Both the position numbers and the translations under genes were made by a program. The notes beneath the pieces are model-generated. The model was given only the letters and a program-made list of their open reading frames with translations, was not told where the DNA came from and did no database searches. Of a stretch of 64,000 bases of DNA, positions 1 to 9,073 are shown one piece after another; within the stretch, counting starts at the first letter, position 1, and every line of letters begins with the position of its first letter. The DNA is from Haloferax sulfurifontis ATCC BAA-897 (lineage in GTDB: Archaea > Halobacteriota > Halobacteria > Halobacteriales > Haloferacaceae): contig NZ_AOLM01000029.1 in the NCBI RefSeq assembly GCF_000337835.1, forward strand, positions 39,337 to 103,336, in the 5' to 3' direction.

Positions 1-901
1 CGTCAAGGACGATTTCGACGGAAGCAGCGAACGGCTCCTCTGCCCTCACGGCCGTGTTCCAGTGTTCCGTGGTCGTGTACTCGAACAGTTCCCAGAGAGG
101 GATATCGAGGAGAGAGACACCGTGTTGCCAGAAGGCCTCGATAACGACCGGATGGAACGCGACGACGACATCGATGGGAATAGAGACGGTGAACCAACAC
201 CGGCGACATTCGTTAATTGAGACACTCATGAAGTGCTCTCCGCGCTCTAACTGCTGGACAGTAGTGTCGAGTAGCCCGTAGCATTCGGGACAGACGCCCC
301 CTCGTACGAAGACGTACTTCGCCCAAATACCGTACCCGAAGCTATCGACGATTTCTTGCGTCGATCGCTCTTGGGCGATGCTCTGCGGGAAGAGATCCGA
401 GACGATCGGCGTTGCGCACTCTCGACAGTCGACGGTGAACTGCCCATCGGCCGAGTACGCATCAAGCGACCGCGCACCGCAGTTCGGACAGGCTCCCTTG
501 ACAGCCACGGGACCGAACGTGTGAGACGACTCGTACAGTCCCGAAAAGAGCGCCCGCCGAACTTTGTCACCGGCGTACGTAAGCTGATATCCATCCTCGG
601 TTTCGACGACGAATCTACCCACAAGCTGCTTGAGGTGATAGGAGAACTGTGACGTGCTCTGGCAACTCACGGCATCATACAGGTGCGAAAAAGACAGCGC
701 GGACGTTTCTGCCTCCTCATTGTATTTTCTCTCGGCTAATGCGACGAGGATTTCCAGTCGTTGCTGATTGGCGAGCGCTTCGATGCTCTCGATGACGTTT
801 TCGTCGATGTCAGTTGCGGGAACCTCCGAGCCCATTATCTCATAGTCTGCACCGGAAGCCGTGAACGTTTGGAACGGACGTTGCAGTGTCTCTCCAGTCA
901 T
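1..901 (-). CDS. ArsR-like winged-helix regulator with C-terminal zinc-ribbon region (3' end outside window)
   Basis: The minus frame opens with ATG at 901 and stays open to the left edge, giving 300 residues without a stop. Residues about 34-125 look like an ArsR-type winged helix (IESIEALANQQRLEILVALA, then SQFSYHLKQLVGRFVV). Cysteine pairs follow at about 138-141 (CPNC), 164-167 (CREC) and 212 (CPEC), as in haloarchaeal two-part HTH proteins of the DUF7351 type. The likely role is a DNA-binding transcriptional regulator; the ligand is unknown. The C-terminus and any downstream partner are off the window. Confidence 0.75.
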   Translation of the reverse strand, partial: MTGETLQRPFQTFTASGADYEIMGSEVPATDIDENVIESIEALANQQRLEILVALAERKYNEEAETSALSFSHLYDAVSCQSTSQFSYHLKQLVGRFVVETEDGYQLTYAGDKVRRALFSGLYESSHTFGPVAVKGACPNCGARSLDAYSADGQFTVDCRECATPIVSDLFPQSIAQERSTQEIVDSFGYGIWAKYVFVRGGVCPECYGLLDTTVQQLERGEHFMSVSINECRRCWFTVSIPIDVVVAFHPVVIEAFWQHGVSLLDIPLWELFEYTTTEHWNTAVRAEEPFAASVEIVLD

Positions 902-924
902 TCCGGGAGGAGCACAGGTTCGAA

Positions 925-1170
925 TCAGATGAAACCGAAGTAGGTCACCACAACTGCCCCCATTCCCGTCAGAGTGACGACGATAGTGACCAACTCACTG
1001 ATCACGGGAACGAACCCGACCAGGTACAGTACGAGCATCACTGCAACGAGACCGGCGCTCGTGGCGATACCCGCTCGTGAGGTCCGGACCCGAGTCCCGA
1101 CGGGGTCACTCGGTGGCGTGCGGGACCAACAGGAAGCGTAGACTACTACTTGACATATCTGCCTCACCAC
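925..1170 (-). CDS. Small two-helix membrane protein, likely C-terminal duplicate of the polymer-forming protein at 3533-4405
   Basis: Eighty-one residues from a GTG start, with two hydrophobic stretches in the last 50. The end (LVGFVPVISEL, then LTGMGAVVVTYFGF) lines up with the end of the 290-residue protein at 3533-4405 (LLGLVPYLGEI, then LVGFGAVLNTYFGL). The N-terminal adhesin-like part of that protein is absent, so this is either a stand-alone C-terminal module or a truncated copy. No function can be assigned. Confidence 0.45.
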   Translation of the reverse strand: MVRQICQVVVYASCWSRTPPSDPVGTRVRTSRAGIATSAGLVAVMLVLYLVGFVPVISELVTIVVTLTGMGAVVVTYFGFI

Positions 1171-1263
1171 GTCATTCTACCGGACTTGAGAACCTGTGTC
1201 ACTCACTCGACTGGTGCTACAGACCGTCTCTGGGTCCGTTACGTTGCTTCTCCCGGACCGACG

Positions 1264-1977
1264 CTACGTAGACGAGAGGACGATGTAGCTCAGCCCCATG
1301 AGAATGGTATTGTAGATTGCGTGGACCAGTACCGGAACCGCTAGGTTGCCGGTTCGTTCGTAGAGGGCCCCGAAGATGCTCCCGACGACCGCGATCATAA
1401 GCGCCCCCGCGACGATGGCGACGGGGTTTCCAGAGTAATTGGCCAGGTGCAACGAGCCGAAAAGGAGGCTTGCCCCGACGATAGCAGGAACCGGCCCGAA
1501 CCGGTCACGGAGATGTCCCTGGATGACACCCCGGAAGACGAACTCCTCGACCGGTGCCACGACCACTATGGAGAGCGCCGCGAGCCCGAGCAGGTAGGTC
1601 GGGTCCATTGCCGCAGTCTCCCCGATGACCGAGGAGGGAAGGGGCCCGAAGGACGTCAGAAGCATCGATAGAACGACCGCTGCGGTGATGGCCGCGACCA
1701 CTCCGCCAGCGACGTACCCCAGCTCACGAACTGAAGGGAGGGCGACTGGCACGGTCAGGTCTCGAAAGCGGTAGTAGAGGTACCCGACGCCGAACATACA
1801 GAGCTGGCTGGCAGCCGTGGCCCCGATGAGAATCGGCGTGCTCTGGATATCGTAGCCCAGCGCGACCAGTGGCACAATGAACACGACGCCTGCGAGGAGG
1901 GCGATCACGAACGTGAGAACGGTGAGACCGACCAGTTCGAGGACCATTCGGGGACCGGACTGGGACTGGAGAGTCAC
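1264..1977 (-). CDS. CPBP family intramembrane metalloprotease (copy A)
   Basis: About 237 residues with 7-8 predicted membrane helices. All three CPBP/Abi motifs are visible in order: EEFVFRG (metal-binding glutamates and arginine), FGSLHLANY (histidine) and HAIYN. Known members are zinc-type proteases in the membrane, used for CAAX processing, membrane regulation or bacteriocin self-immunity; the substrate here is unknown. The frame opens with GTG at 1977, but ATG at 1947 gives a protein starting MVLELVGL and is an equally good start. It is transcribed leftwards and is the first of a long series of CPBP genes. Confidence 0.85.
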   Translation of the reverse strand: MTLQSQSGPRMVLELVGLTVLTFVIALLAGVVFIVPLVALGYDIQSTPILIGATAASQLCMFGVGYLYYRFRDLTVPVALPSVRELGYVAGGVVAAITAAVVLSMLLTSFGPLPSSVIGETAAMDPTYLLGLAALSIVVVAPVEEFVFRGVIQGHLRDRFGPVPAIVGASLLFGSLHLANYSGNPVAIVAGALMIAVVGSIFGALYERTGNLAVPVLVHAIYNTILMGLSYIVLSST

Positions 1978-2116
1978 CCTGGCCAGTCAATCGACGTCCG
2001 GGTGGGGATTGCCATATGGATGAGCTGATGGGTGGCGAACATATATATGCCGCTGCGGAAGGTGCTCCGTGGCAGCTCACAGTGCTTTTCTGAAGCTCGA
2101 CATCTCCGGAACAGGC

Positions 2117-2569
2117 TTATCGATCCGATTCGGACATGGCAGCACGGACTGCGGAGGCCAGTTCGTCTGGTTGCTGGCTTCCAATCAACAGGTCGCGGTC
2201 ATCAGGTCGGGTGAGGAACACACCGCGCGGGCCACTGACGTTGTACGCGATCGCTCCCGGTCGCCAGCGGATGCCCCACCCACCGTACTCCTGGAGGGGT
2301 CGGTACGTCGTCACCTCGACGGACTCGATCGCCGGCCAGGGCACTCGTCTGAACGACCGGTGAAGTGGAGCGAACCTGATGTAGAGGCCGTCATCTCGGA
2401 CCTCGGTAACGAGTCGGAGCGACCACATGAACCCAGCAACTGCTCCGGTGAGGACTATCCCGAGTGGTCCACTTCCAACGACGGTTACGAGACCGACGAT
2501 GCCAAGCAGTGTCCAGAGCCACCACTGTCGGAATCGTTGTTCTTCGCGGAAGACAACCTGGCATGACAC
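2117..2569 (-). CDS. PH-domain-like membrane-associated protein
   Basis: One hundred and fifty residues from a GTG start just after an in-frame upstream TAG. Two short hydrophobic helices (about residues 16-48) precede a soluble part (VRDDGLYIRFAPLHRSFR, then WGIRWRPGAIAYNVSG) that has the beta-rich look of haloarchaeal PH-like/DUF6141-type proteins. It lies between two CPBP genes on the same strand, suggesting a shared envelope function. Catalytic residues are not expected in this fold and none are seen. Confidence 0.6.
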   Translation of the reverse strand: MSCQVVFREEQRFRQWWLWTLLGIVGLVTVVGSGPLGIVLTGAVAGFMWSLRLVTEVRDDGLYIRFAPLHRSFRRVPWPAIESVEVTTYRPLQEYGGWGIRWRPGAIAYNVSGPRGVFLTRPDDRDLLIGSQQPDELASAVRAAMSESDR

Positions 2570-2600
2570 ACTCTAGACTGGGGTGGAAGGGATAAGTACA

Positions 2601-3434
2601 TTAGCGAGCCGAGTAGTCGGCACCAAGCAACGGACCAGCGGCGATGACAAGGGCGACGATCACGACAGTAAGTGTTGTGACGAGAAGTCCGAGCCCGAGC
2701 GGTCTCGTCGCACCTGCGACACCCCCGACCGGGTAGTAGTTCAGGAGCGCGTTGCCGCTCGCGTGCAAGAGTATCGCCGGCAGGACGCTTCCATTGACTC
2801 GGTTCGTGAGCCACGACAACAGAATCGAGAGTTCGACGAGTTGGAGCAGATAGAGGCCCAGGGGGAGCGTGTGATGGATGGTGCCCGGGATGAAAACCAG
2901 CGGGAGATGCCATCCGGCCCAGACGACGCCAACGATGAGCCCGGCCCTGAGCGGGCTGTACGTCTCTTGAAGTGCTGGCAGGAGGTATCCGCGCCAGCCG
3001 GGTTCCTCAAGGCCGCCGCCGAACAGGACGATGAACCCGAGAAAGAGCGGATACTCGATGATACCCGGGAGCACGTCCGGTGTCACGACGCCATCGAAGA
3101 GGACGACGTGGATCGCGGCTGCAGTCAGAAACAGGGCGACCGGAAGCGCGAGCGCAAGTGCGTAGTACCGCAGTGCAACTCTAGTCTCGAAGATGGATCG
3201 AAGCCACGCCCTCAGTGACCGATCCGATGCCCGAGTGAGGAGTATTCCCGTTGCGAACGGTCCGAGCCCGCCGAGAACGAACAGGACCGTTCCTGTGAGT
3301 GTCGACCCGGTCTCGCTGATCGCCCACACGGTCCACAGCGACCACGAGATGGTGTACGTGAGGACGGTGTACCCGAGTAGCGTCGCTCGGGGCGACCAGT
3401 CTGCGACAGCGACCGCATACGATCGTGACCGCAT
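2601..3434 (-). CDS. CPBP family intramembrane metalloprotease (copy B)
   Basis: The protein has 277 residues from ATG at 3434. The core motifs are GGGLEEPGWRGYLLP, WAGWHLPLVF and LLHASGN. The EEPGWRGY form of motif 1 is shared with copies C, E and H and differs from the EEFVFRG form of copy A, so the local series is not one simple tandem duplication. A membrane protease-like role is known for the family; the substrate is unknown. Confidence 0.88.
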   Translation of the reverse strand: MRSRSYAVAVADWSPRATLLGYTVLTYTISWSLWTVWAISETGSTLTGTVLFVLGGLGPFATGILLTRASDRSLRAWLRSIFETRVALRYYALALALPVALFLTAAAIHVVLFDGVVTPDVLPGIIEYPLFLGFIVLFGGGLEEPGWRGYLLPALQETYSPLRAGLIVGVVWAGWHLPLVFIPGTIHHTLPLGLYLLQLVELSILLSWLTNRVNGSVLPAILLHASGNALLNYYPVGGVAGATRPLGLGLLVTTLTVVIVALVIAAGPLLGADYSAR

Positions 3435-3532
3435 TCAGTCACATCCGACGGTTGTTGCGCGGGTTCTGTCACACCGGGGCTGTCGTAGTGTATGGGCTCG
3501 GGTACTCGGGTCTCGAAGCACTGTGAACATGC

Positions 3533-4405
3533 TCAGGTCCCTCCGGGGATAGTGACGGGCTCGAACCGCTGGAGACCGAAGTACGTGTTCAGGACCGCGC
3601 CGAACCCGACGAGCGAGACTGTGAGCTGTGCGATCTCACCGAGGTACGGTACGAGTCCGAGGAGTTCGAGTACGAGCAGGAATGACGCGATCCCCACGAT
3701 CGTCGCGACGCCGTCTCGCTCGATCGGGAATCGCGCCCCGATGAGATATCCGAACACGGTCTGGCCGTAGAGGACGACGAGGAACTCGGCGAGGAGTCCG
3801 ACGATGGCGACCGGGAGCAAGATGAGGGTGAACGCCATATAGACGAAGAGGACGAGAAGGGTCGTCGCGCCGAGGCTCCCGACGACGCCGCTGACGAGCG
3901 CGTGGTCGGTGATGGCCGCGCCGACGTTCTCGACGACGAGTGGGTGTCGTTCGACGAGCCACCACCCGAACGCACCGAGGACGATGAACTGCAGGATGAA
4001 CCCCCCGACCCGTCGAGCAGGTGAACTCGATGGGGTCGGAGGCTCGAACTGCGAGACGCGACCGACCGACGCTTCGGAGCTGACATCGGCGGAGCCCGAA
4101 TACGTCTGGAGGGTTCCGGTCACGGTCGCACCATTCTGTACTGAGAGATTCCCGTTGAGCAGCGTCACGTCGCCGTCGACGGTGCCGTCGATGTCTGTGG
4201 TGCCACCTATCACGTAGATGTCGCCGCTGACAGCTGCGCCCTCCGGGACGGTGGTGGTTCCGCCGGCGACGACGTGAACGTCCGCGAGTGAGTCGATATC
4301 GTTGTCTCCCTGGAACGTCACGGACATCTCTTGGACTTCGGCGCCCCCGATGGAGACCATGAGGAGGACGACGACGAGGAGCGGGATGGCTTCAGTCGGA
4401 CTCAT
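3533..4405 (-). CDS. Polymer-forming (bactofilin-like) exported repeat protein with C-terminal membrane domain
   Basis: Residues about 8-22 form a signal or anchor helix (IPLLVVVLLMVSIGGA). Residues about 38-110 carry short beta-helix-type repeats (VHVVAGGTTTVPEGAAVSGD, IYVIGGTTDIDGTVDGDVT) as in polymer-forming or bactofilin proteins. About four membrane helices follow. Its start overlaps the stop of the upstream transporter gene by the sequence ATGA, implying translational coupling. It probably shapes or reads the cell envelope. A C-terminal look-alike sits at 925-1170. Confidence 0.7.
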   Translation of the reverse strand: MSPTEAIPLLVVVLLMVSIGGAEVQEMSVTFQGDNDIDSLADVHVVAGGTTTVPEGAAVSGDIYVIGGTTDIDGTVDGDVTLLNGNLSVQNGATVTGTLQTYSGSADVSSEASVGRVSQFEPPTPSSSPARRVGGFILQFIVLGAFGWWLVERHPLVVENVGAAITDHALVSGVVGSLGATTLLVLFVYMAFTLILLPVAIVGLLAEFLVVLYGQTVFGYLIGARFPIERDGVATIVGIASFLLVLELLGLVPYLGEIAQLTVSLVGFGAVLNTYFGLQRFEPVTIPGGT

Positions 4406-5709
4406 ACACTCGCACCTCGGTTTTCGCGAGCGAGTTCGACCATTCGTTTCGCGTACAGGCTGACTGCGAGCCCGAACAGAAGGAGCAGTGAGAGCGCCTG
4501 TACCACGTTCAGGTGCGAGAGGAGCGTGAGTTCGGTCGCCTGGAAGTATAGTGCGAGCGCGGTGCTCGAGAACGTCGCGAGCCAGCCGGCGACGCCGATG
4601 CCAATCGCAGAGTGCGTCCCGATCGTCTCTGACGTCGAGAGGTCGGGCCAGAGTGCGAAGTTCAGCGTCGTGTAGAAGCTCACTGCCACCGCGTATAGAG
4701 CGGGGTTTAGGGGAGACGTCTCGTCGCCGGCTATGGACGGGAACAACGCTGCAAAACGGAGGTCTGACGTGTACATAACGTGTGTGAGCGCGAACAGTGC
4801 GAACGTCCAGAGAAAGATGCGCGAGAGCGAGTAGTTCGCGTAGATGACGCCGGCCATCACTGCACCGATGACGTGTGCAACGGCGATGAACAGCCGCGTC
4901 GAGAACTCCGGCGATTGCCAGGAACTCAGGAGAAGCGATGGCGTGTCGATGATTCGCAGGAATCCGAGACTATCGATGAAGAACACGCCGAACATCAGGA
5001 CGACTGGTACGACGAATGCCAGACTCCGCGTCCGAACGGGCTCACCGTGACAGAATCGTCCGGTGCCGTACGTCTCGTGTTGCGCCCCGAGGGCGTCGAG
5101 GACCGCATCGAGACGGTCGATGCGAGCGAGCGACAAGATTCCGAGTACGAGGACGCCCGGTGCCATCGCTGCGACCATCAACTGGCTGAAGACGTCAACC
5201 GACCACGAGAGCGGAATCGCATTTGCCAGGAAGTACGCGATTGCCGTGATCGCCGCGGCGACGTACCCTCGATCTGGTACTGGAACGAGGTCAGTCGCGA
5301 GCGAGAATGAGACGGGAAACCCGACACCGAGCCCGATCGACGCGAAGACTATCCATGCACCGAACGCGGGAACGCTCCGAATCATCGGTGCAACGAGCGT
5401 GAGCGCGAACTGAACGCAAACGACACCGAACAGGAGGCGGAGCCTCGTTCGGAGGTCCGTGCTCCAGCCGTGGCGGTCCATCGTCACGCCGGTCACGGCT
5501 GCGACGATGAGCGTCACGAGCGCGAGCGCCGCCATCCATATTGAGACAACCGTCTCGGACATTCCGACGAGCCGGGTTCCGAGATCGATAAGCCCTAGCT
5601 GGACGAACGTGATGTTGTAGTAGTAGCCGGCGACCATCAGAGCCACGAAGAGACCGTACCCGGATACTGTCGTCCACTGCCGTTGCCGTACGAGTGAGAG
5701 GAACTGCAT
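4402..5709 (-). CDS. MFS-type membrane transporter
   Basis: ATG at 5709 gives a 435-residue protein of about 12 hydrophobic helices. The open frame extends upstream to 5775, but its extra 22 residues are cysteine-rich and unlike a transporter N-terminus. A loop like the MFS signature (VTMDRHGWSTDLRTRLRL) follows the second or third helix, and a long cytoplasmic loop divides two halves. The substrate cannot be read from sequence. It is the first gene of a two-gene unit with the polymer-forming protein, through a 4-nt ATGA overlap. Confidence 0.65.
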   Translation of the reverse strand: MQFLSLVRQRQWTTVSGYGLFVALMVAGYYYNITFVQLGLIDLGTRLVGMSETVVSIWMAALALVTLIVAAVTGVTMDRHGWSTDLRTRLRLLFGVVCVQFALTLVAPMIRSVPAFGAWIVFASIGLGVGFPVSFSLATDLVPVPDRGYVAAAITAIAYFLANAIPLSWSVDVFSQLMVAAMAPGVLVLGILSLARIDRLDAVLDALGAQHETYGTGRFCHGEPVRTRSLAFVVPVVLMFGVFFIDSLGFLRIIDTPSLLLSSWQSPEFSTRLFIAVAHVIGAVMAGVIYANYSLSRIFLWTFALFALTHVMYTSDLRFAALFPSIAGDETSPLNPALYAVAVSFYTTLNFALWPDLSTSETIGTHSAIGIGVAGWLATFSSTALALYFQATELTLLSHLNVVQALSLLLLFGLAVSLYAKRMVELARENRGASV

Positions 5710-5890
5710 CGAACTGTACTGACAGATGGTGGCGACCGATGTGCAATAAAAACAATGTTGGAGAGGCCGGGCCACTCTCTATCAGCGAATATCTTGGTCG
5801 TAGGCTGGACGATGGTACTGACCCGGTATTTCGCCCTCACTCCGCTCAAACGATGGGGGATAGAACCCGGTGGCTGAATCCGTTTTGACT

Positions 5891-6385
5891 AGCTCTGTTG
5901 AAATCCTCAGTCGTAGATAGTTTGCAGGGGGCCGTGTGCGTATCGGTCAAGGAGCCGAATCGAGGTGGCCGGGAAGTGAGACAGAGAAGTGATGTCGCAC
6001 CCAGATCGTTCTCTCGTTGTGAGAACAAGGGAATTGGATAAGACTCCGTCATGCGAATATATGATATGAACGAAAAGATTACCCGTTACGTCGGTGACGC
6101 TCTCTTGCTGGTAGGGCTCTTGCTGTTCGTTCTCGGCGCGACAGCTATCGTCTTCGATTATCGGATCGGCGTCCACGTAGCAGTCGTCGGTGCTCTCGCA
6201 CTGATTTCCGTGGGAGTCGGAGCGTCGATGAAGCGCAGTAGCCGTCCGCCTGCCATCTGAGTCCCCAACGTGGGGTTCGGTTTATCACGAGATATCTCGG
6301 TGGACTGCTCAATGGTCGTCCGCTGAATCTTCCCTCTGTATCTTGCACGCATTTCCTGTCAATATCGGAGGATTCCAACAGAGCC
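5891..6385. mobile_element. Non-autonomous element, 495 bp, with GCTCTGTTG-type terminal inverted repeats
   Basis: The left end reads agctctgttgaaatcctcag and the right end, reverse-complemented, ggctctgttggaatcctccg, so about 16 of the first 19 positions pair. The same ends recur at 23178-23302 and 32705-33170. The element holds one small membrane-protein frame and no transposase. No convincing target-site duplication flanks it (ttttgact against attttatg). The termini resemble those of transposases that make 8-bp duplications (IS6- or IS1595-like), but the family is inferred only. Confidence 0.55.
6066..6260 (+). CDS. Small two-helix membrane protein carried inside the inverted-repeat element
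   Basis: Sixty-four residues from ATG at 6066; an alternative in-frame ATG lies at 6051. Two hydrophobic helices (DALLLVGLLLFVLGATAIVF and VAVVGALALISVGVGA) are followed by a basic tail (MKRSSRPP). An AT-rich stretch gaatatatgat just upstream could serve as the promoter. It is the only gene in the 5891-6385 element and may be cargo. Function unknown. Confidence 0.55.
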   Translation: MNEKITRYVGDALLLVGLLLFVLGATAIVFDYRIGVHVAVVGALALISVGVGASMKRSSRPPAI

Positions 6386-6388
6386 ATT

Positions 6389-7296
6389 TTATGATAAATA
6401 TCCATACCGTACGCACCCTGTATTTCTTGGGCAGTCTGTTCGTAGTTCAGTGCCAGTGTGTGTCTGGGTTCTGGATGATCTGCGGGAGATTGCGCGAATG
6501 AATCGCGTCGTGAGTTCGAGACCGATGAGACTCAGCACGCCAAACAGCACGATCTGGGGGAGACGAACACTCTGCCCGTTCTGGAGCATGAATCCGATCA
6601 TGGCGAGAACCGCGAGGCCGAGAATGGTACCCTTCACGAGGAGGACGCCGGTGAAGACGTATCCCCACGCCCGATGCTTCCAGAGAATGGCCGCCGAGAG
6701 GGCAAACGACGGGACAACGACGCCGAGATTAGTGACTGAATGACAGGCACGGGAAGCGTCGTCTCGGCGATGCTCGGGGGTCTGACTCCGGCGAGACTCG
6801 CTGAGCCGACCTCTGCGAGCCACATCAGCGCCACGAGTCCGGCGACGAGTGCCTGGAAGGCGACGTATCCGCGAACCAGGTGATCGTGGAGTGCATCCTT
6901 CAGGCCTGTCGGATCGATGCACGCGAGGCCGCCGATGAGCGTGAACAGCGTTAGTACGAACAGCGCAACGTAGACGAGATAGAGTTCGTTGAATGCCGTG
7001 AGGAATGCGTACGAGGCGTACGTATAGAGAAGGTAGCCGGTGACGCCAAGCCAGACGACATAGCCTCGGAGTGGCCCCTGGTGCGCGTAATAGAGGGCGC
7101 CGAAAAGTGCGGGGATGGCGACGACGAGCGTCAGCAGATCCTGCCCGTACAACTGTGGAAGGAGGACCTCGGCGTCCCGGTAGAACTCGAGGACAAACAG
7201 TCCGACGCTCGTCGCCACAACCGCGAGCAGGAGGGTAAGCGTCGACGCAACAAGATAGGGCGGAGTGTGTCGTCGGGGCGGTTACTAGGCTGTCAT
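6389..7296 (-). pseudogene. Multi-helix membrane protein gene, broken by two early stops and a frameshift
   Basis: ATG at 7296 overlaps the stop of the flavodoxin gene (ATGA), but codons 4-5 are TAG TAA. The frame then encodes PPYLVASTLTLLLAVVATSV and several more helices to about 6735, where the sequence continues in another frame as VTNLGVVVPSFALSAAILWK and further helices. Adding one C (ATTCAGTC to ATTCCAGTC on the coding strand) would rejoin the frames. GTG at 7218 could start an N-truncated product. The 3' end abuts the mobile element ending at 6385, so the tail may also be altered. Confidence 0.65.
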
Positions 7297-7874
7297 GCCG
7301 CCGGATCCTCGGTGGTATCCGGGACAACGCCGAGGCGGTCTTCGACGAACGCGGCGACATCCGCTGCGAAGGCGTCGACAGCGTCCCAGTCGGTGAACTC
7401 GAGGTCACCCGTCGGTTTCCGCTCCTCGGTGAGAAGGTCGTTCGCGATCCGTTTCATCATTAGACGCTTGAGGAACCCGTACTCGGAGAACCGAAGCGCG
7501 CCGCCGAACTGCCCGATTCGATCCGGATGCCATTCGGTTTCAGTGAGGAACGACTCGACGTACCCTGCGGCTTCTTCGCGTTTTTCCTCGTTCGCCGAGG
7601 ATAACGAGACCTGGAAGAACGCGGTCGGCATCTCCGACAGGGCGTCTTGATTGTCGGTGACGAAGTCGCGGACCTCGCCTTGGTGTTTGCCGACGTGGAT
7701 CGACGCGCCCACGACGACGGAATCGTACTCTTCCAGTGTGAACGATTCCAGTTGATCATGCACGTTCAGCGCACTCGCCTCGTGGCCGCGCTCGCTGAGC
7801 ACCGTCGCGACCCGCTCTGCGATCTTCGCCGTTTGGCCTTCACCTGTCCCGTAGATTACCAGAAAGGAACTCAT
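7293..7874 (-). CDS. Flavodoxin-domain protein, HemG-like (protoporphyrinogen oxidase type)
   Basis: ATG at 7874, 193 residues. The N-terminal FMN-binding segment is FLVIYGTGEGQTAKIAERVA; YDSVVVGASIHVGKHQGEVR and AFFQVSLSSANEE match the pattern of menaquinone-dependent protoporphyrinogen oxidase HemG and related flavodoxins. These pass electrons through FMN to oxidise protoporphyrinogen IX, or serve as general redox carriers. It was coupled by an ATGA overlap to the broken membrane protein downstream. A heme role is inferred from family likeness only. Confidence 0.75.
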   Translation of the reverse strand: MSSFLVIYGTGEGQTAKIAERVATVLSERGHEASALNVHDQLESFTLEEYDSVVVGASIHVGKHQGEVRDFVTDNQDALSEMPTAFFQVSLSSANEEKREEAAGYVESFLTETEWHPDRIGQFGGALRFSEYGFLKRLMMKRIANDLLTEERKPTGDLEFTDWDAVDAFAADVAAFVEDRLGVVPDTTEDPAA

Positions 7875-8022
7875 CTGTTCTCACACCTCAGCAAGGACGT
7901 TCGCCGCGGTGCCCAATAACTACTGCTAGGGCCCGCGATTCCGTCCGAGTCGCGACAGTAGGGAGGCAGTGGAACGTCCGACCACCGATACAAATATCGG
8001 CTATTCGACCGTTGAATACAGT

Positions 8023-8925
8023 ATGGAGGTCGTCCGTCGGAACGAGTCGTTCTGTAGCCACGGAGACTCGTGTGCAGGATGGCTCTACCGGCCGGACGGT
8101 GCCGGGACACCGCCAGTAGTGGTCATGGCACACGGGTTCGGCGGCGAACGGACGTGGCGGTTGCCAGCCTTTGCAGAGCGATTCGCGGAGCAGGGGCTGG
8201 CGACCTTCCTCTTCGACTACCGGACCTTCGGGGCCAGCGAGGGGAAGCCGCGGAACCTCATTGACCCCTTCGACCACCGAGACGACTGGCTCGCCGCGGT
8301 CGATCACGTCCGGTCGTTGGCCGACGTCGACGGCGACCGGCTCGGTTTGTGGGGAACCTCGTTCAGTGGCGGCCACGTCATCGAAGTCGCCGGACGAGTC
8401 GACGACATCTCAGCAGTCGTCGCCCGAGTACCGTTCGTGGACGGACCGCGGACGGCCCTGAAGCTAGTCCGGAACGGTGGGACGTCCTATCTGAAGAACG
8501 GTCTCGTTGCGGCTCTCCGTGACTTGGGACGCGCGATCACGCGTCGCCGGCCGTACTACGTCCCCTTGGCTGGTCCGCCAGACGAGTTCGCGATCCTCAA
8601 CACCCCGGACGCCGTCGAGGGGATCGAAGCGCTGATTCCGGACGGTGAATCGTGGGAGAACCGCTGCCCTGCCCGCATCGCACTCACGATCATGATCTAC
8701 CGGCCGATCTCGTGGGCCAGCGAGGTCGACGCCCCGGTCTTCGTCGCGCAGGCCGAGGAGGACAAAATAATCCCCACCTCGACGACTGACCGACTGGTGC
8801 GGAAGCTCGACGACGTCGAGCGGATCCGGTATCCTATTGGCCACTTCGATGGGTACCGTTGCGCGCCGTTCGAGAACCTGGTTGAGCGAGAGAGCCGATT
8901 CCTCGTGTCCCACCTGTTCGACTGA
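8023..8925 (+). CDS. Alpha/beta hydrolase (dienelactone-hydrolase / peptidase S15-like)
   Basis: ATG at 8023 is chosen over 7969 because the fold starts at MEVVRRNESFCSHGDSCAGW. The oxyanion strand is VVVMAHGFGGERTW, the nucleophile elbow LWGTSFSGGHV is near residue 110, the likely acid lies in FVAQAEEDKIIPTS and the histidine in IGHFDGY. The length (300) fits cytosolic esterase-like hydrolases. It is alone on the plus strand between leftward genes. The substrate is unknown. Confidence 0.8.
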   Translation: MEVVRRNESFCSHGDSCAGWLYRPDGAGTPPVVVMAHGFGGERTWRLPAFAERFAEQGLATFLFDYRTFGASEGKPRNLIDPFDHRDDWLAAVDHVRSLADVDGDRLGLWGTSFSGGHVIEVAGRVDDISAVVARVPFVDGPRTALKLVRNGGTSYLKNGLVAALRDLGRAITRRRPYYVPLAGPPDEFAILNTPDAVEGIEALIPDGESWENRCPARIALTIMIYRPISWASEVDAPVFVAQAEEDKIIPTSTTDRLVRKLDDVERIRYPIGHFDGYRCAPFENLVERESRFLVSHLFD

Positions 8926-9073
8926 CCGACGATACCCGCTCGCGCACTCCGTCGGGCGGGTCCCGCGAGCGCCGAACCGGTCACCCTCCACCAGCAGAAG
9001 CCCGCCACCGAGAAGGAGACAGCGAACGACCTCGAAAGTGAGGGTCGAACCTAGCGGCATCCCATTCCATCGG

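Noticed and set aside
900..930. T-loop-like ggttcgaatc suggesting a tRNA
   Set aside because: No pairing T-stem, anticodon arm or acceptor stem could be formed around it.
6389..7408. A single 339-residue minus-strand protein
   Set aside because: Only the last 110 residues look like a membrane protein; the first part is Arg/Ser-rich and is the shifted reading of the true helices seen in the frame to 7218.
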